From assembly GCA_963803015.1 (NCBI GenBank), contig CAWDKV010000011.1, forward strand, positions 310,001 through 374,000: a DNA stretch of 64,000 nucleotides, written 5' to 3'. The notes below the pieces were generated by a model, which searched no databases, had not been told where the DNA came from, and saw only the letters and a list, made by a program, of their open reading frames with translations. The stretch's first letter is position 1, and each line of letters starts with the position of its first letter. The position numbers were made by a program, and so were the translations under genes. This DNA comes from Berkiella sp963803015 (GTDB lineage Bacteria > Pseudomonadota > Gammaproteobacteria > Berkiellales > Berkiellaceae). Below, piece after piece: positions 35,110 through 44,150 of this stretch.

Positions 35110-35973
35110 ATGCTATCTTTTTTTTCAGATAACTCAAAACATGTTGAATCCCTTTATCGTTACCTCCTTGAAATAGGTAAGATTAAGCTTTTAACAGCAG
35201 AGCAAGAAAAAGACTTAGCACTCAAGGCAATAAATGGTGATAAGCAGGCTAAACAAAAGCTGATTGAGGCTAATTTACGCCTAGTGGTCAGCATTGCCAA
35301 AAGGTATAGCCAAAAAGGATTATCCCTTCCTGATTTAATTGAAGAAGGTAATTTAGGGTTGATGCACGCAGTGGATAAATTCGACCCCATTCATGGTGCG
35401 AGATTTTCTACTTATGCCACATGGTGGATTAGACAATCCATTGAAAGAGCCATTATGAATCAAGCCCGTCTTATCCGCTTACCCGTGCATATCATCAAAA
35501 AATATAGAAAATATATAAAAGAAAAAGAGAAACTTTTTCGTCAACATGACGTTGTTCCCTCGGTACAAGATGTCGCTGAACAAATGGAAGTTTCAACAGA
35601 ATATTTGGAAAATTTAGTAAACATTGAGTTGCAAGAATATTCCTTAGATGCCTCTATTAACGAAAATCAAGATATATCCTTGCAAGAAGTGGTAGCAGAT
35701 GAAAAAGTAATTGATCCCATCGAAGCGCTTCACTATGAAGATATTAATGAAAAATTAAATGATTGTTTAGCCAAATTGGATAAAAGAGAACGTGAAATCA
35801 TAGAAAAGAGATTTGGTTTAAATGGTCATGATGAAACAACGTTAGATGGCATAGGTGAACACACGGAATTGACGAGAGAGCGCGTGCGCCAAATTGAACA
35901 AAAAACCTTGAAAGTGCTGAAACAGCATTTTAATAAGAAGGGTGTGAAGTCCTTTATTGCTTATAAAAATTAA
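35110..35973 (+). CDS. rpoS: Stationary-phase sigma factor RpoS
   Basis: 287 residues, shorter than E. coli RpoS (330) because the N-terminal region 1.1 is reduced. Region 1.2 is followed by the core-binding 2.1 (IEANLRLVVSIAKRYSQ), the -10 region 2.3-2.4 (FSTYATWWIRQSIERAIMNQ), region 3, and the 4.2 helix-turn-helix (ELTRERVRQIEQKTLKVLK). The nlpD-rpoS neighbourhood supports RpoS over other sigma70 members. It has a GAGGAGAGAG ribosome binding site. Confidence 0.96.
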   Translation: MLSFFSDNSKHVESLYRYLLEIGKIKLLTAEQEKDLALKAINGDKQAKQKLIEANLRLVVSIAKRYSQKGLSLPDLIEEGNLGLMHAVDKFDPIHGARFSTYATWWIRQSIERAIMNQARLIRLPVHIIKKYRKYIKEKEKLFRQHDVVPSVQDVAEQMEVSTEYLENLVNIELQEYSLDASINENQDISLQEVVADEKVIDPIEALHYEDINEKLNDCLAKLDKREREIIEKRFGLNGHDETTLDGIGEHTELTRERVRQIEQKTLKVLKQHFNKKGVKSFIAYKN

Positions 35974-36052
35974 AACCTAAATGCGTTGAATATATAAGAT
36001 TCTTAACTTATTTATACCTGAATTTATCTGGGAGGGTATTTATAAAAAAGAA

Positions 36053-36081
36053 TTGACTCTGAGCGCACTCCCTTTTATCCT
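36053..36081 (+). promoter_or_regulatory. Promoter of the 36117 gene
   Basis: The -35 is TTGACT (36053-36058), the spacer 17 bases, and the -10 TATCCT (36076-36081). A start near 36088 would leave a short leader of about 28 bases. It marks a new transcription unit after rpoS. Confidence 0.7.
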
Positions 36082-36116
36082 TAGCCCGGCTTCAATTCGA
36101 AAAAAGGACAGTTGCG

Positions 36117-36860
36117 ATGAGCAATTTTGCTACTTTTTCAGAATTTTATGAACGCTTAGCAGTATTTCGTTCGCAAATGAATGAGAATGAATTTCTTAAG
36201 TTAGCAGCTTTTGATGCTGCAATGCAGAGCCTTAAAGCGCTCTGTGATTGTTTTGCTGAAGGCCCCGCTGATGATGCTTCTGATTATTCCCCCCCTTACA
36301 CTCTTTTAACCTCGACGCGTAGTAATTTTAGAACCGCTTTTGATATCCCCGCTTTAGATGCGGTGATTAAAGAAAAGGTACTACCTGAATTAGAAAGATT
36401 AATACAAGCACAACAAGATATTCTGAAAGTATCGGTGAGACATCAAGTCGTGACCTTCTATACTTCCGGAATAACGTATGACAAAGAGCAAGAACTGTTA
36501 ACTTTTTTAAATAATCTGTATGCGAGAGGGTTTTCTATTCCTTTACTCTATCCCTTGTTATTGTCATTAAAAAAGGAGTATTTTAAACCAGGTCGTCCTT
36601 TTGCAGCGCATGCCGAATTTTTTGAACATGTGATCAAAATCTATGCGCCAACCAGATTCGAATATGGCCTTTATCATTTTACCCCTACGGATACGCAGTA
36701 TTATCAATATTATAGAAATTTACGGGCATCTCAGAGCGGCCCTTATTCAGCACGTGATGTAACAAGAGAGATAACTGTCGCCCAAGAAAGAGAGGGAGCC
36801 CTTCAAGCCACCCCAATGAGTGCCTCAGCACCTTCGTTAGGAATTAAAAAGTTGTCATAG
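36117..36860 (+). CDS. Unrecognised soluble protein
   Basis: 247 residues, no signal peptide or membrane segment. It is rich in helices and aromatics (many Tyr and Phe, for example LYHFTPTDTQYYQYY), with a short acidic, Ser-rich C-terminus ending LGIKKLS. No family was recognised. The gene has its own promoter and lies between rpoS and a small membrane protein. A secreted effector is possible in such a genome, but nothing in the sequence proves it. Confidence 0.65.
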   Translation: MSNFATFSEFYERLAVFRSQMNENEFLKLAAFDAAMQSLKALCDCFAEGPADDASDYSPPYTLLTSTRSNFRTAFDIPALDAVIKEKVLPELERLIQAQQDILKVSVRHQVVTFYTSGITYDKEQELLTFLNNLYARGFSIPLLYPLLLSLKKEYFKPGRPFAAHAEFFEHVIKIYAPTRFEYGLYHFTPTDTQYYQYYRNLRASQSGPYSARDVTREITVAQEREGALQATPMSASAPSLGIKKLS

Positions 36861-36916
36861 GACTGAATGAAGCATATATACTATGCTAAGGCTCTTCACT
36901 GAATTCAAGGTATGGC

Positions 36917-37366
36917 ATGAAAAAAATACTTTATTTTTTTATAGGTTGCATTCTATTCAGCTTTTTAATGTCTTTTGCTTTTAGTATGGTCAATGTGTTT
37001 TCAGTCAGTGCTAAAGGTTTTTTTATAACCCTGCAACAAGGACATTATGATGTCGCTTATGGATTTATGTCTGATCAATATAAAAGGGAGAATACCCTTG
37101 AAACATTTAAAGCGCAGATGGAACAAACTGGCCTGAATCAATATCGCACCAGTGATTGGATTAAAACCTTTAAAAGTGATGATGACACCACAGGCTATGT
37201 TATGGGGACAATTACCACAAAGACAGGTAGGAAAATTCCCATAAAAATCAATTATATTGCTACCGGAACGAGTTGGATGAATCGCGAATGGCGGATCCAG
37301 AGCATTGAATTACATATAAATCTAATTCAAGAAAATAACCTAATGCTGGAAAAACCGGGGCGGTAA
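36917..37366 (+). CDS. Small membrane-anchored protein, DUF4864/DUF4878-like
   Basis: 149 residues. One N-terminal membrane segment (about 3-27) is followed by a periplasmic domain. Its pattern AKGFFITLQQGHYDVAYGFMSDQYKREN, then a strand pair with GTITTKTGRKIPIKINYIATGTSW and WRIQSIEL, resembles the cone-shaped NTF2-like domains of DUF4864 and DUF4878. The role is unknown. Its 3' end overlaps the opposite gene by 27 bases. Confidence 0.7.
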   Translation: MKKILYFFIGCILFSFLMSFAFSMVNVFSVSAKGFFITLQQGHYDVAYGFMSDQYKRENTLETFKAQMEQTGLNQYRTSDWIKTFKSDDDTTGYVMGTITTKTGRKIPIKINYIATGTSWMNREWRIQSIELHINLIQENNLMLEKPGR

Positions 37367-37735
37367 AGCGTCTGGCGTTTTTTCAGTGGGTGCCAAGGTT
37401 GGGGACGGCGGCGACAGAGGCTCGCTTTTAATGGTAGCCTCAGGTGTAGCAGCAGCTGTAACGCTAGTTGATGGTGCTTGCGCGTTCTTTTGAGGCTTGG
37501 CATAGGCATTATGCCACCATTCCCGATATTTTAAAGGGTTGAGCTTGGCCAAAGAGCTTAACATTTTCAAAAATGCTTTTAACCTTTTAATGATTTTTTC
37601 GAGCTGAAGGCTTTTTTTCAAAAAAGGCTCATGCAGGATAATGGTACTACTTGCAGATTCAATACTAGCGAGTAGTTCTTGAACCTCGAGGTTACGCTTT
37701 TTATATGCTTCTAAGCTCATTTTGACTTTAGCCAA
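37340..37735 (-). CDS. Unrecognised small protein with coiled region and Pro/Ala-rich tail
   Basis: 131 residues. The N-terminal 75 residues are helical and charged (MSLEAYKKRNLEVQELLASIES and KKSLQLEKIIKRLKAFLKML). The C-terminal 50 are Ala/Pro/Thr/Ser-rich. The 3' end overlaps the preceding convergent gene by 27 bases. No family recognised. Expression is supported only by the clean open frame and a possible ribosome binding site upstream of the ATG at 37735. Confidence 0.5.
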   Translation of the reverse strand: MAKVKMSLEAYKKRNLEVQELLASIESASSTIILHEPFLKKSLQLEKIIKRLKAFLKMLSSLAKLNPLKYREWWHNAYAKPQKNAQAPSTSVTAAATPEATIKSEPLSPPSPTLAPTEKTPDALPPRFFQH

Positions 37736-37894
37736 GATATAACCCTCAATAAATTAAGCAAGTAAACTAATAGAGCTAAATTTTATCTCAAAGCAGGCGC
37801 TTTGTCTTCCCATTTTGTGACCAGAATACAGTAGAATACAGACCAATGGCAGGTTCCAATTCCATAATTGACACAAATAAGAAGTGAAAGTGAA

Positions 37895-39640
37895 ATGAAA
37901 ACTATCAAGCAAGTGATTGTGGCTACACTGTTGGAGGCTTTCACAGAAGTCTATCCTGATGCGGGCATCATAGAGAGTGATATCGAAGTCACTCGCTCTA
38001 CTCAGGATATATTTGGCCACTATCAATGCAACAGCGCAATGAAATTAGCCAAAAAACTTCAAAGCAACCCGCGAGAGATTGCACAAAGCGTGCAAAAGAG
38101 CCTCAGTGATAAAGCAGAATCAAACTGGGAGAAAGTGGAGATTGCAGGGCCGGGATTTATCAATTTGACCTTGTCTGCAAGTTTGCTGAGCCATTACTGT
38201 CAAGACATGTTAAACAGAAAGCATGGCGGGGTTCTGGCAAGAGAGCCACAAAAAGTGATTATTGATTTCTCCTCACCCAATACGGCTAAAGAAATGCATG
38301 TGGGGCATTTACGCTCGACGATTATTGGGGATTGTTTAGCACGTTTATTTGAAACCTATGGCCACAACGTACTAAGACTCAACCATATTGGAGATTGGGG
38401 CACCGCTTTTGGTATGTTGATTGCTTATATTAAGGAGTATGCCCAAGATCTGTTATTAGATTGGCAAAAAGTAGAATTATCTCAACTTGTAGCATGCTAT
38501 AAAGCGGCTAAAGCGCTGTTTGATAATGATCCGCAGTTTAAAAAAGAATCGCAGCTAGAAGTGGTGCGTTTGCAACAAGGTGATGCGCAGACTTTGAATA
38601 TTTGGCAATTTATTTGTGAGATTTCTCGCCGGGCTTACCAAGAAATTTATCACTTATTAGACGTCAAATTAATTGAGCGTGGAGAATCTTTTTATAATGC
38701 ATACCTCGCAGATATTATTCGAGATTTAGAGGAAAAAAACCTCATTACCCTATCAGATGGTGCCAAATGCCTATTTTTAGAGGGCTTTGTCAACCGCGAA
38801 GGCGAGCCTTTACCTTTCATGCTGCAAAAATCAGATGGGGGATATAATTACGCCACAACAGATATGGCGGCTATCAAACATCGGGTAGAAGTGGAAAAAG
38901 CCAATCGCATCATTTATGTCACTGATAGTGGGCAAGCCATGCATTTTGCGATGCTATTTGCTGCAGCACAAAAAGCGGGTTACCTTGATCCGAGTAAAGT
39001 ACGCGTTGACCATGTTCCTTTTGGTTTGGTGTTGGGCCCTGATGGCAAAAAATTTAAAACCCGCTCAGGGGAAACAGAAAAATTAAGAGATCTTCTGGAT
39101 AATGCGATAGAAAAAGCCAAAGCCATTTTACAAGAGAGAAATCAAAGCAGTTCAACCATTTTGGCAGAATCTGTTATAGCAGAAATTGCGCAAAAATTAG
39201 GTATTAATGCGGTTAAATACGCAGATCTTTCTTGCAATCGGATGAGTGACTATATGTTTAGTTACGATAGAATGCTGCGTTTTGAAGGCAACACCGCTGC
39301 GTTTTTAATGTACTCTTATGTGCGGATCCATGGTATTAAACGAAAAATTGTCAATCCCGAGATAGGCGAAATTCAATTACAACATCCTGCTGAAATAAGC
39401 TTAGGCTTACATCTTAGCCAATTTGCAGATGTGTTGAGCGCTATCACCGACGATTTAATGCCGAATCGCTTGTGTGATTATTTATATGAATTAGCGCAAA
39501 AATTTAACGCCTTTTTTAGAGATTGTCGTGTTCAGGGATCGCTTGAGCAAAATCAAAGATTAGCGCTGTGTGCTCTTGCCGAAAAGATTTTAAGAGAGGG
39601 GATGACGATTTTGGGATTACAGACAGTAACGCGGATGTAA
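37895..39640 (+). CDS. argS: Arginyl-tRNA synthetase
   Basis: 581 residues from the ATG at 37895 (AAGTGA upstream; a longer reading from 37868 is not needed). It is a class I enzyme that charges tRNA-Arg. The N-terminal Add-1 domain is followed by the HIGH-type motif in EMHVGHLRSTIIGD and the KMSK-equivalent region in DGKKFKTRSGE. The C-terminal anticodon-binding DALR domain ends with ILREGMTILGLQTVTRM. E. coli ArgS has 577 residues. Confidence 0.97.
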   Translation: MKTIKQVIVATLLEAFTEVYPDAGIIESDIEVTRSTQDIFGHYQCNSAMKLAKKLQSNPREIAQSVQKSLSDKAESNWEKVEIAGPGFINLTLSASLLSHYCQDMLNRKHGGVLAREPQKVIIDFSSPNTAKEMHVGHLRSTIIGDCLARLFETYGHNVLRLNHIGDWGTAFGMLIAYIKEYAQDLLLDWQKVELSQLVACYKAAKALFDNDPQFKKESQLEVVRLQQGDAQTLNIWQFICEISRRAYQEIYHLLDVKLIERGESFYNAYLADIIRDLEEKNLITLSDGAKCLFLEGFVNREGEPLPFMLQKSDGGYNYATTDMAAIKHRVEVEKANRIIYVTDSGQAMHFAMLFAAAQKAGYLDPSKVRVDHVPFGLVLGPDGKKFKTRSGETEKLRDLLDNAIEKAKAILQERNQSSSTILAESVIAEIAQKLGINAVKYADLSCNRMSDYMFSYDRMLRFEGNTAAFLMYSYVRIHGIKRKIVNPEIGEIQLQHPAEISLGLHLSQFADVLSAITDDLMPNRLCDYLYELAQKFNAFFRDCRVQGSLEQNQRLALCALAEKILREGMTILGLQTVTRM

Positions 39641-39646
39641 GAGGAA

Positions 39647-39671
39647 AGAGACGGCCTTGTGTGCCGTCTCT
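39647..39671. terminator. Bidirectional terminator between argS and the membrane-protein gene
   Basis: A perfect 9-base stem (agagacggc 39647-39655 and gccgtctct 39663-39671) with a 7-base loop lies between convergent stops. A-rich sequence follows on the plus strand, so it fits the minus-strand gene at least as well. It is short of a canonical T run. Confidence 0.6.
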
Positions 39672-39684
39672 AAAAAAGCGCTGA

Positions 39685-40509
39685 TTACATAATAGTCAGG
39701 GGGAAGAGCCACTCAGGATTTCTTTTTTTCCTTTTTTGAGAAGGCGTTGCATCAGGTGTTTCCAGAGGGGGCTCAGGCGCAGCAGAGTTAGCCTGTGCGA
39801 CAGCACCTGGTCCTTGGCTCGCTAAGTAAACAGGTGCATTGGCTAGAGGCAATGGCTCAGAAGGTGTGTCACTGGATGCACCAACTTGAGGTGCCGCGTC
39901 ATGCTGTGTCTGTAAATAATTTGTGACATTGGAAAGTTGGGTGTTCAAAAAATCTGCTCCTTTAGAGAAGAGACTTCTGCCTGAATTAATAATGTCGGTA
40001 AAACTAACCTCAGGCTCTACACTTTCTTCCTCATCTGGTACACCGGTGCCAATGATAGCCCCACCTGCCATTTTAAGACCTGATAAGGTATTTTGATAAA
40101 GCGCGCCCGTTTTTTCCTTGATCCAGTTTCCTGAAGCAATCACAGGCCTGACGACTCTAGCCACTTGATTTGCAGCATTTGTTATTTGCTCATACTTGGT
40201 ATGTAAAAACTGCCCGATCCAAGCACCGAGAATAAGCCCCATGGGGCCGGCGTAAAAGAATCCAAAAGCAGCACCGGCAATCATAGGTTGGTTTTTTTCC
40301 AGCCATTGTTCTATTTCTTTAGGATAAGCAAAGTAGGCTCCCATGGCAGCGATTCCCCCCAGTACGGCGAGAAATTGACCACCAAGGCCAAAGGATAACA
40401 AAAGACCCAAAATGCCGATCCCAATTAAGCTATATTTTTTGGCAAAATCGGAGATCTTTCTTTCAACCTCTGACCAATCTGTTTCGGATTGTTCGCTTGC
40501 AGGACGCAT
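39685..40509 (-). CDS. Unrecognised protein with a membrane region and Pro/Ala-rich C-terminus
   Basis: 274 residues. Two hydrophobic segments near residues 28-62 and 76-102 (Gly-rich, possibly a hairpin or four short helices) follow a charged N-terminal 20 residues. The C-terminal 100 residues are Pro/Ala/Ser-rich, ending KRKKRNPEWLFPLTIM. A membrane pore-like or effector protein is possible; nothing identifies it. It is transcribed toward argS. Confidence 0.6.
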   Translation of the reverse strand: MRPASEQSETDWSEVERKISDFAKKYSLIGIGILGLLLSFGLGGQFLAVLGGIAAMGAYFAYPKEIEQWLEKNQPMIAGAAFGFFYAGPMGLILGAWIGQFLHTKYEQITNAANQVARVVRPVIASGNWIKEKTGALYQNTLSGLKMAGGAIIGTGVPDEEESVEPEVSFTDIINSGRSLFSKGADFLNTQLSNVTNYLQTQHDAAPQVGASSDTPSEPLPLANAPVYLASQGPGAVAQANSAAPEPPLETPDATPSQKRKKRNPEWLFPLTIM

Positions 40510-40677
40510 AAAAATAACCTCATTTATGACTCGTTACTACAGCGCAAAGAAATAACATGGAACGTTTGAATTGCCAATTCTATCAGGACTAATGGTAGGA
40601 ATAGACCGATGATTGGTAAGAATTTATATACATAACTTATTGATTTATATAGAATTAATGTAACTCGACTAAGTCAA

Positions 40678-41175
40678 TTACTCTGACCGTCCACAGCAAT
40701 TTTTATATTTTTTACCACTTAAACAAAGACAAGGTTCATTACGCATAGGGTGGGTTCCCTTCACGTAATACCATCTTTGCGCAATTTTGTGAAACTCGCT
40801 TTTTTCAGCTAAGCGTAATTTTTGTGTAGGGGTTTCATAGCTTGCGACAAAACTCACATAACCCTTATTTTCTAATGGTGTTTCACTGGTAATGACCTGG
40901 AGGTTCAGCCACGAAACAGTCTCTAACCAAGCAGCCAAGCCGTCTAGTTTAAAGTCTTTGGCAGCTTCTCCCCGCATGGTGCTGGCGATATAAGGAATGT
41001 TCTTTTTAACAAAAGCACTATAACGAGAGCGCATGAGGCTTTCAGGGGTCGGCGCGGGCAGACCTTGTTCTATATAGAGCCCACAACAGTTATCGTAATC
41101 GTTCCCCGTTCCACAGGGACATAACAGAGATATATTCCTATTTTTTCGTTCAAAAAGGGGTGGATGGCTTGCCAT
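40678..41175 (-). CDS. ychJ: YchJ-family protein with two SEC-C zinc motifs
   Basis: 165 residues. The N-terminal CPCGTGNDYDNCCG and C-terminal CLCLSGKKYKNCCG are SEC-C zinc-binding motifs, the second close to the end of the chain. The middle YchJ domain has PTPESLMRSRYSAFV and the strand SYVSF-like GYVSFVASYE. This is the UPF0225/YchJ family, whose function is not established. It is a clear single gene between two minus-strand genes. Confidence 0.9.
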   Translation of the reverse strand: MASHPPLFERKNRNISLLCPCGTGNDYDNCCGLYIEQGLPAPTPESLMRSRYSAFVKKNIPYIASTMRGEAAKDFKLDGLAAWLETVSWLNLQVITSETPLENKGYVSFVASYETPTQKLRLAEKSEFHKIAQRWYYVKGTHPMRNEPCLCLSGKKYKNCCGRSE

Positions 41176-41248
41176 TAGCTTTCTCCTGATTGAGAGAGAA
41201 TATCATTATAGACAGCTCCTGAAAATAGGGGAAAGCGCGCCAAAGGTA

Positions 41249-42280
41249 TTACGACGAAAATCGATTGGTTAACAAAGAAAAAAAATCAAGCGATGTGTTG
41301 TTTAGGGTATGGCTGGAATTATCTGAAGTTTTGTTTTCCTCAGAGGTATTTTCCTTTTGACCTTTGTTTTCTTCTGACGGCAACACGGGTTCTTTTCCTT
41401 TCTTTTTTTCTTTTTTGGATTTAAATTTTTTCAAGCGAGATTCTTTAGGTTTACTGGGATCAATAATATTCTCGCCATCTGCACTGTAGAGTCCCTCTCG
41501 ATTCCAGGGGAGACTTCTATAAGGGCTGTCTGAAAATGAGACAAAAGGGTATTTAATAATGTCAAAATAAGGGGAATAATCGAAGTCTCGTGGTGTAAAT
41601 AAACGAGGATTACGCGCAAAAAGCTCTATTCCCGTTTCTTCATGTTGTTTTACCACAGGTAAAATAGGAAAATCGATAGAAGCAAAGCCTTCAGCAATCA
41701 TGGTAGAACAAACCGTCCGGGTGGAGACGCCAATATGGTGCTCAAATAAGCTGGAGCGCCACCGTCTTGGCAAAATAGACCAAGGCACTAAAAATCGAGC
41801 CAGATCAAAAATTTGCCGCACATCATATTCGGAGCCTAATTTGTTAATGCTAAAAGCGACTACCTTTTGCGCATCTTGCCTCGATAAACCGCTGGGACGG
41901 CAGATCCGAACGTGGGCACCCTTATAACTATCAAGAGGGCTTGCTATCGTTCCTTTACCAACATATCCCTCTATCACCAATTGTACATTGGGATCACCGG
42001 TGAAATATTTAGCTAGTTTTTCTCTTTGCGCTAAATCGTCAATATCATATAGCCTGCCAATATAAAGGCAGGCATGCGTCCAAGGACTTTGCGTTATCTG
42101 TCTTATCACTTCACTGATCCTGCTGCGTCCTTCTATAAGTAAGACATCGCCTGGACGAACTTCATAACGAATACGTTCAAAATCACTAAGAGGAAAAGAA
42201 GGATCAACTTCCTCTCGGGTTAACCAGTCAATGAATCGGCTTGTTACTTTTTGAAACATCAAGAATAAACTCTTTATCAA
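41249..42280 (-). CDS. YiiX/YebB-like (permuted NlpC/P60) cysteine hydrolase
   Basis: 343 residues. The domain at about 35-225 matches the YiiX-type permuted papain fold: GDVLLIEGRSRISEVIRQITQ, then SPWTHACLYIGR with the catalytic His and VCSTMIAEGF with the Cys. The C-terminal 90 residues are Lys/Glu-rich and disordered (KKFKSKKEKKKGKEP). No signal peptide. This fold occurs in peptidoglycan or lipid-amide hydrolases and in some intracellular-pathogen effectors. The N-terminal extension is short. The substrate is unknown. Confidence 0.7.
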   Translation of the reverse strand: MIKSLFLMFQKVTSRFIDWLTREEVDPSFPLSDFERIRYEVRPGDVLLIEGRSRISEVIRQITQSPWTHACLYIGRLYDIDDLAQREKLAKYFTGDPNVQLVIEGYVGKGTIASPLDSYKGAHVRICRPSGLSRQDAQKVVAFSINKLGSEYDVRQIFDLARFLVPWSILPRRWRSSLFEHHIGVSTRTVCSTMIAEGFASIDFPILPVVKQHEETGIELFARNPRLFTPRDFDYSPYFDIIKYPFVSFSDSPYRSLPWNREGLYSADGENIIDPSKPKESRLKKFKSKKEKKKGKEPVLPSEENKGQKENTSEENKTSDNSSHTLNNTSLDFFSLLTNRFSS

Positions 42281-42431
42281 TAGATGGATCGGGGGAGTTA
42301 CCTCTATTGAAGTTTAGTTCATGGCTTAGTTATTTTCATAATGCAAAAAGGGACTGTTGGTATGTATACCCATCTGAGAAGCGTATACATGTAATTAGGG
42401 CGGCTTTCATTCAACTGGGACACCTCGTATA

Positions 42432-43370
42432 ATGGCGAAAAATGACTTTCTTAAAGGATCCAACTTGATTTCAAGGCAAATGCTTGAAAAAGACAGGCCC
42501 TGGTTTGGGGCTTCTTGGAAAATTGCCGCCTTTGCTTGCTACGCAGGCTTGAATGCAATTGCACGTTATTTATCGGGCGGAGCACAAACCTCACTCACGG
42601 CCCACTTACCCGTCACCACCATCGTTTTTTTTCAGGATTTGATTGCGCTCACTATTCTTCTGCCTTGGATAATACAACGGAAACCCGCGTTCCCTGTTAA
42701 AAATCTCAGTCTGCATCTGGGGCGAGTGGCTATTTCTGCTGTGGCGATTATCGCTTGGTATTTTGCTTTGGTGTATATCCCCGTAGCACAAGCTGTTGCT
42801 TTAAGTATTGTGGGCCCCATTCTAGGCGTCATACTGGCCAAATGGTTTTTGAAAGAAAAACTAGGGTGGTTAAAGGCTGCCGCAATTGGATCAAGTTTTT
42901 TGATTGCTTGGTTACTTATTCAACCAGGCTCTGCGTTTATGGCAAACACAGAGAATCTTAAAGGCTTATTTTTTATAGGCTTGTCTTCACTCTCTTTTGC
43001 GATTGCTAAAATTTTAACCCGAAAATTGGCGAAGCTTGGCGAATCACCGCAAAATCTGACTTTTTACCTTTTTCTTTTTATTGTGCCGCTCTCTTTGGTT
43101 CCTGCATTATTCAATTGGGTAACCCCGGAAATGGTGCATTGGCCATGGCTTTTATTAGCCGGCGCTTTAACCGCTTTGGCAATATTTTGTGTCAGCACAG
43201 CACTCGTTTATGCTGAAGTTTGTTTTTTAGCGCCTTTTGATATTTGCCAGTTTTTCCTCAATACCTTAATCGGATATGTCGCATTTATGGAATTACCAGC
43301 ACCGTGGTCACTTTGGCTGCTTCTTGCTTTTGTTGGTTTTTCCTTAACCACTCGCAAACGCCTACTGTGA
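42432..43370 (+). CDS. EamA-family (DMT) transporter
   Basis: 312 residues with about ten hydrophobic segments and an internal duplication of the EamA domain. The first copy has YIPVAQAVALSIVGPILGVILAKWFLKEKLGW and the second has VYAEVCFLAPFDICQFFLNTLIGYVAFMELP. Such proteins export or import small metabolites; rickettsial and Legionella relatives include SAM-type carriers, but the substrate cannot be read from sequence. The 3' end overlaps the opposite gene by 9 bases. Confidence 0.85.
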   Translation: MAKNDFLKGSNLISRQMLEKDRPWFGASWKIAAFACYAGLNAIARYLSGGAQTSLTAHLPVTTIVFFQDLIALTILLPWIIQRKPAFPVKNLSLHLGRVAISAVAIIAWYFALVYIPVAQAVALSIVGPILGVILAKWFLKEKLGWLKAAAIGSSFLIAWLLIQPGSAFMANTENLKGLFFIGLSSLSFAIAKILTRKLAKLGESPQNLTFYLFLFIVPLSLVPALFNWVTPEMVHWPWLLLAGALTALAIFCVSTALVYAEVCFLAPFDICQFFLNTLIGYVAFMELPAPWSLWLLLAFVGFSLTTRKRLL

Positions 43371-44150
43371 AGCAGTTTGCCTTTGTCGTCTAAGAGCACA
43401 GAAGCTAGGGATTTCTGACTCATTTGGCTGATCTGACTCAATTTGCGAGTGCTGACTTGCTTCTCTTGCCTCAAGCAGAGGGAGAAAACTAGATTGTTTA
43501 GTTGCTAATTGGGCAAGAATATCATCAGGATGATAAGACATCGGCTCATAAGATCTTTTTCTTTTGAGAAGAGTTTGTTGTACAGCTACGAGTTCTTCAA
43601 AAAAGGATTGGACCTCATCAATTGTCAGGCTATCATTTTTCATCATATTCAGACCTTCACTTGCAAAATCTAACCCAACTTGATCCGTGAATTTGAATAC
43701 TTGCTTAAAGAAACGTTCCTGGAGTCGGCTTGGTTTTGTTCTAGCAAGACCTGTGAAAGCGGTATTTAAAGCATCACACCAGCGGCTTATTTCATTAAGA
43801 TTAGTATTGGGGATAGCGTGATTTTTTAAGCATTCTAATAAGGGCGCATGTGCAAAGGGCATAAGTTCAGTCAAGGATTTTTCTATAAACGAAGGCACGG
43901 CTTGCAAAGATCTAAGTGTATCTTCATCAGGTTGCGCAGGGGTGATTTCATAACCTATGTGCTCAATAAAAGTAGCAATAGCGGCTTTTTCTGCGGTTGT
44001 GCAAGTCTTTAATTTGCTAAGTTTATGGCTTAAAACAGTATCAACTAAGGGCCCTAAGTTAGGGGCTATTTGCTGAAGTTGACGCAGCTCATCTGCGGTT
44101 AAATTTGCGCTTTCCAATCCTGCTACAAGTTTTTCAAACAGTGGCATCAC
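43362..44150 (-). CDS. Unrecognised helical protein downstream of rmuC
   Basis: 262 residues, acidic and helical, without a signal or membrane segment. A leucine-rich N-terminal half (LTADELRQLQQIAPNLGPLVDTV) is followed by a long amphipathic middle. The gene overlaps the end of rmuC by 17 bases, so the two are likely co-transcribed and translationally coupled. No family was recognised. Confidence 0.6.
   Translation of the reverse strand: MMPLFEKLVAGLESANLTADELRQLQQIAPNLGPLVDTVLSHKLSKLKTCTTAEKAAIATFIEHIGYEITPAQPDEDTLRSLQAVPSFIEKSLTELMPFAHAPLLECLKNHAIPNTNLNEISRWCDALNTAFTGLARTKPSRLQERFFKQVFKFTDQVGLDFASEGLNMMKNDSLTIDEVQSFFEELVAVQQTLLKRKRSYEPMSYHPDDILAQLATKQSSFLPLLEAREASQHSQIESDQPNESEIPSFCALRRQRQTASQ

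Noticed and set aside
42357..42389. Promoter-like TTGGTA and TATACA before the transporter gene
   Set aside because: The spacer is 21 bases, too long for a sigma70 promoter.
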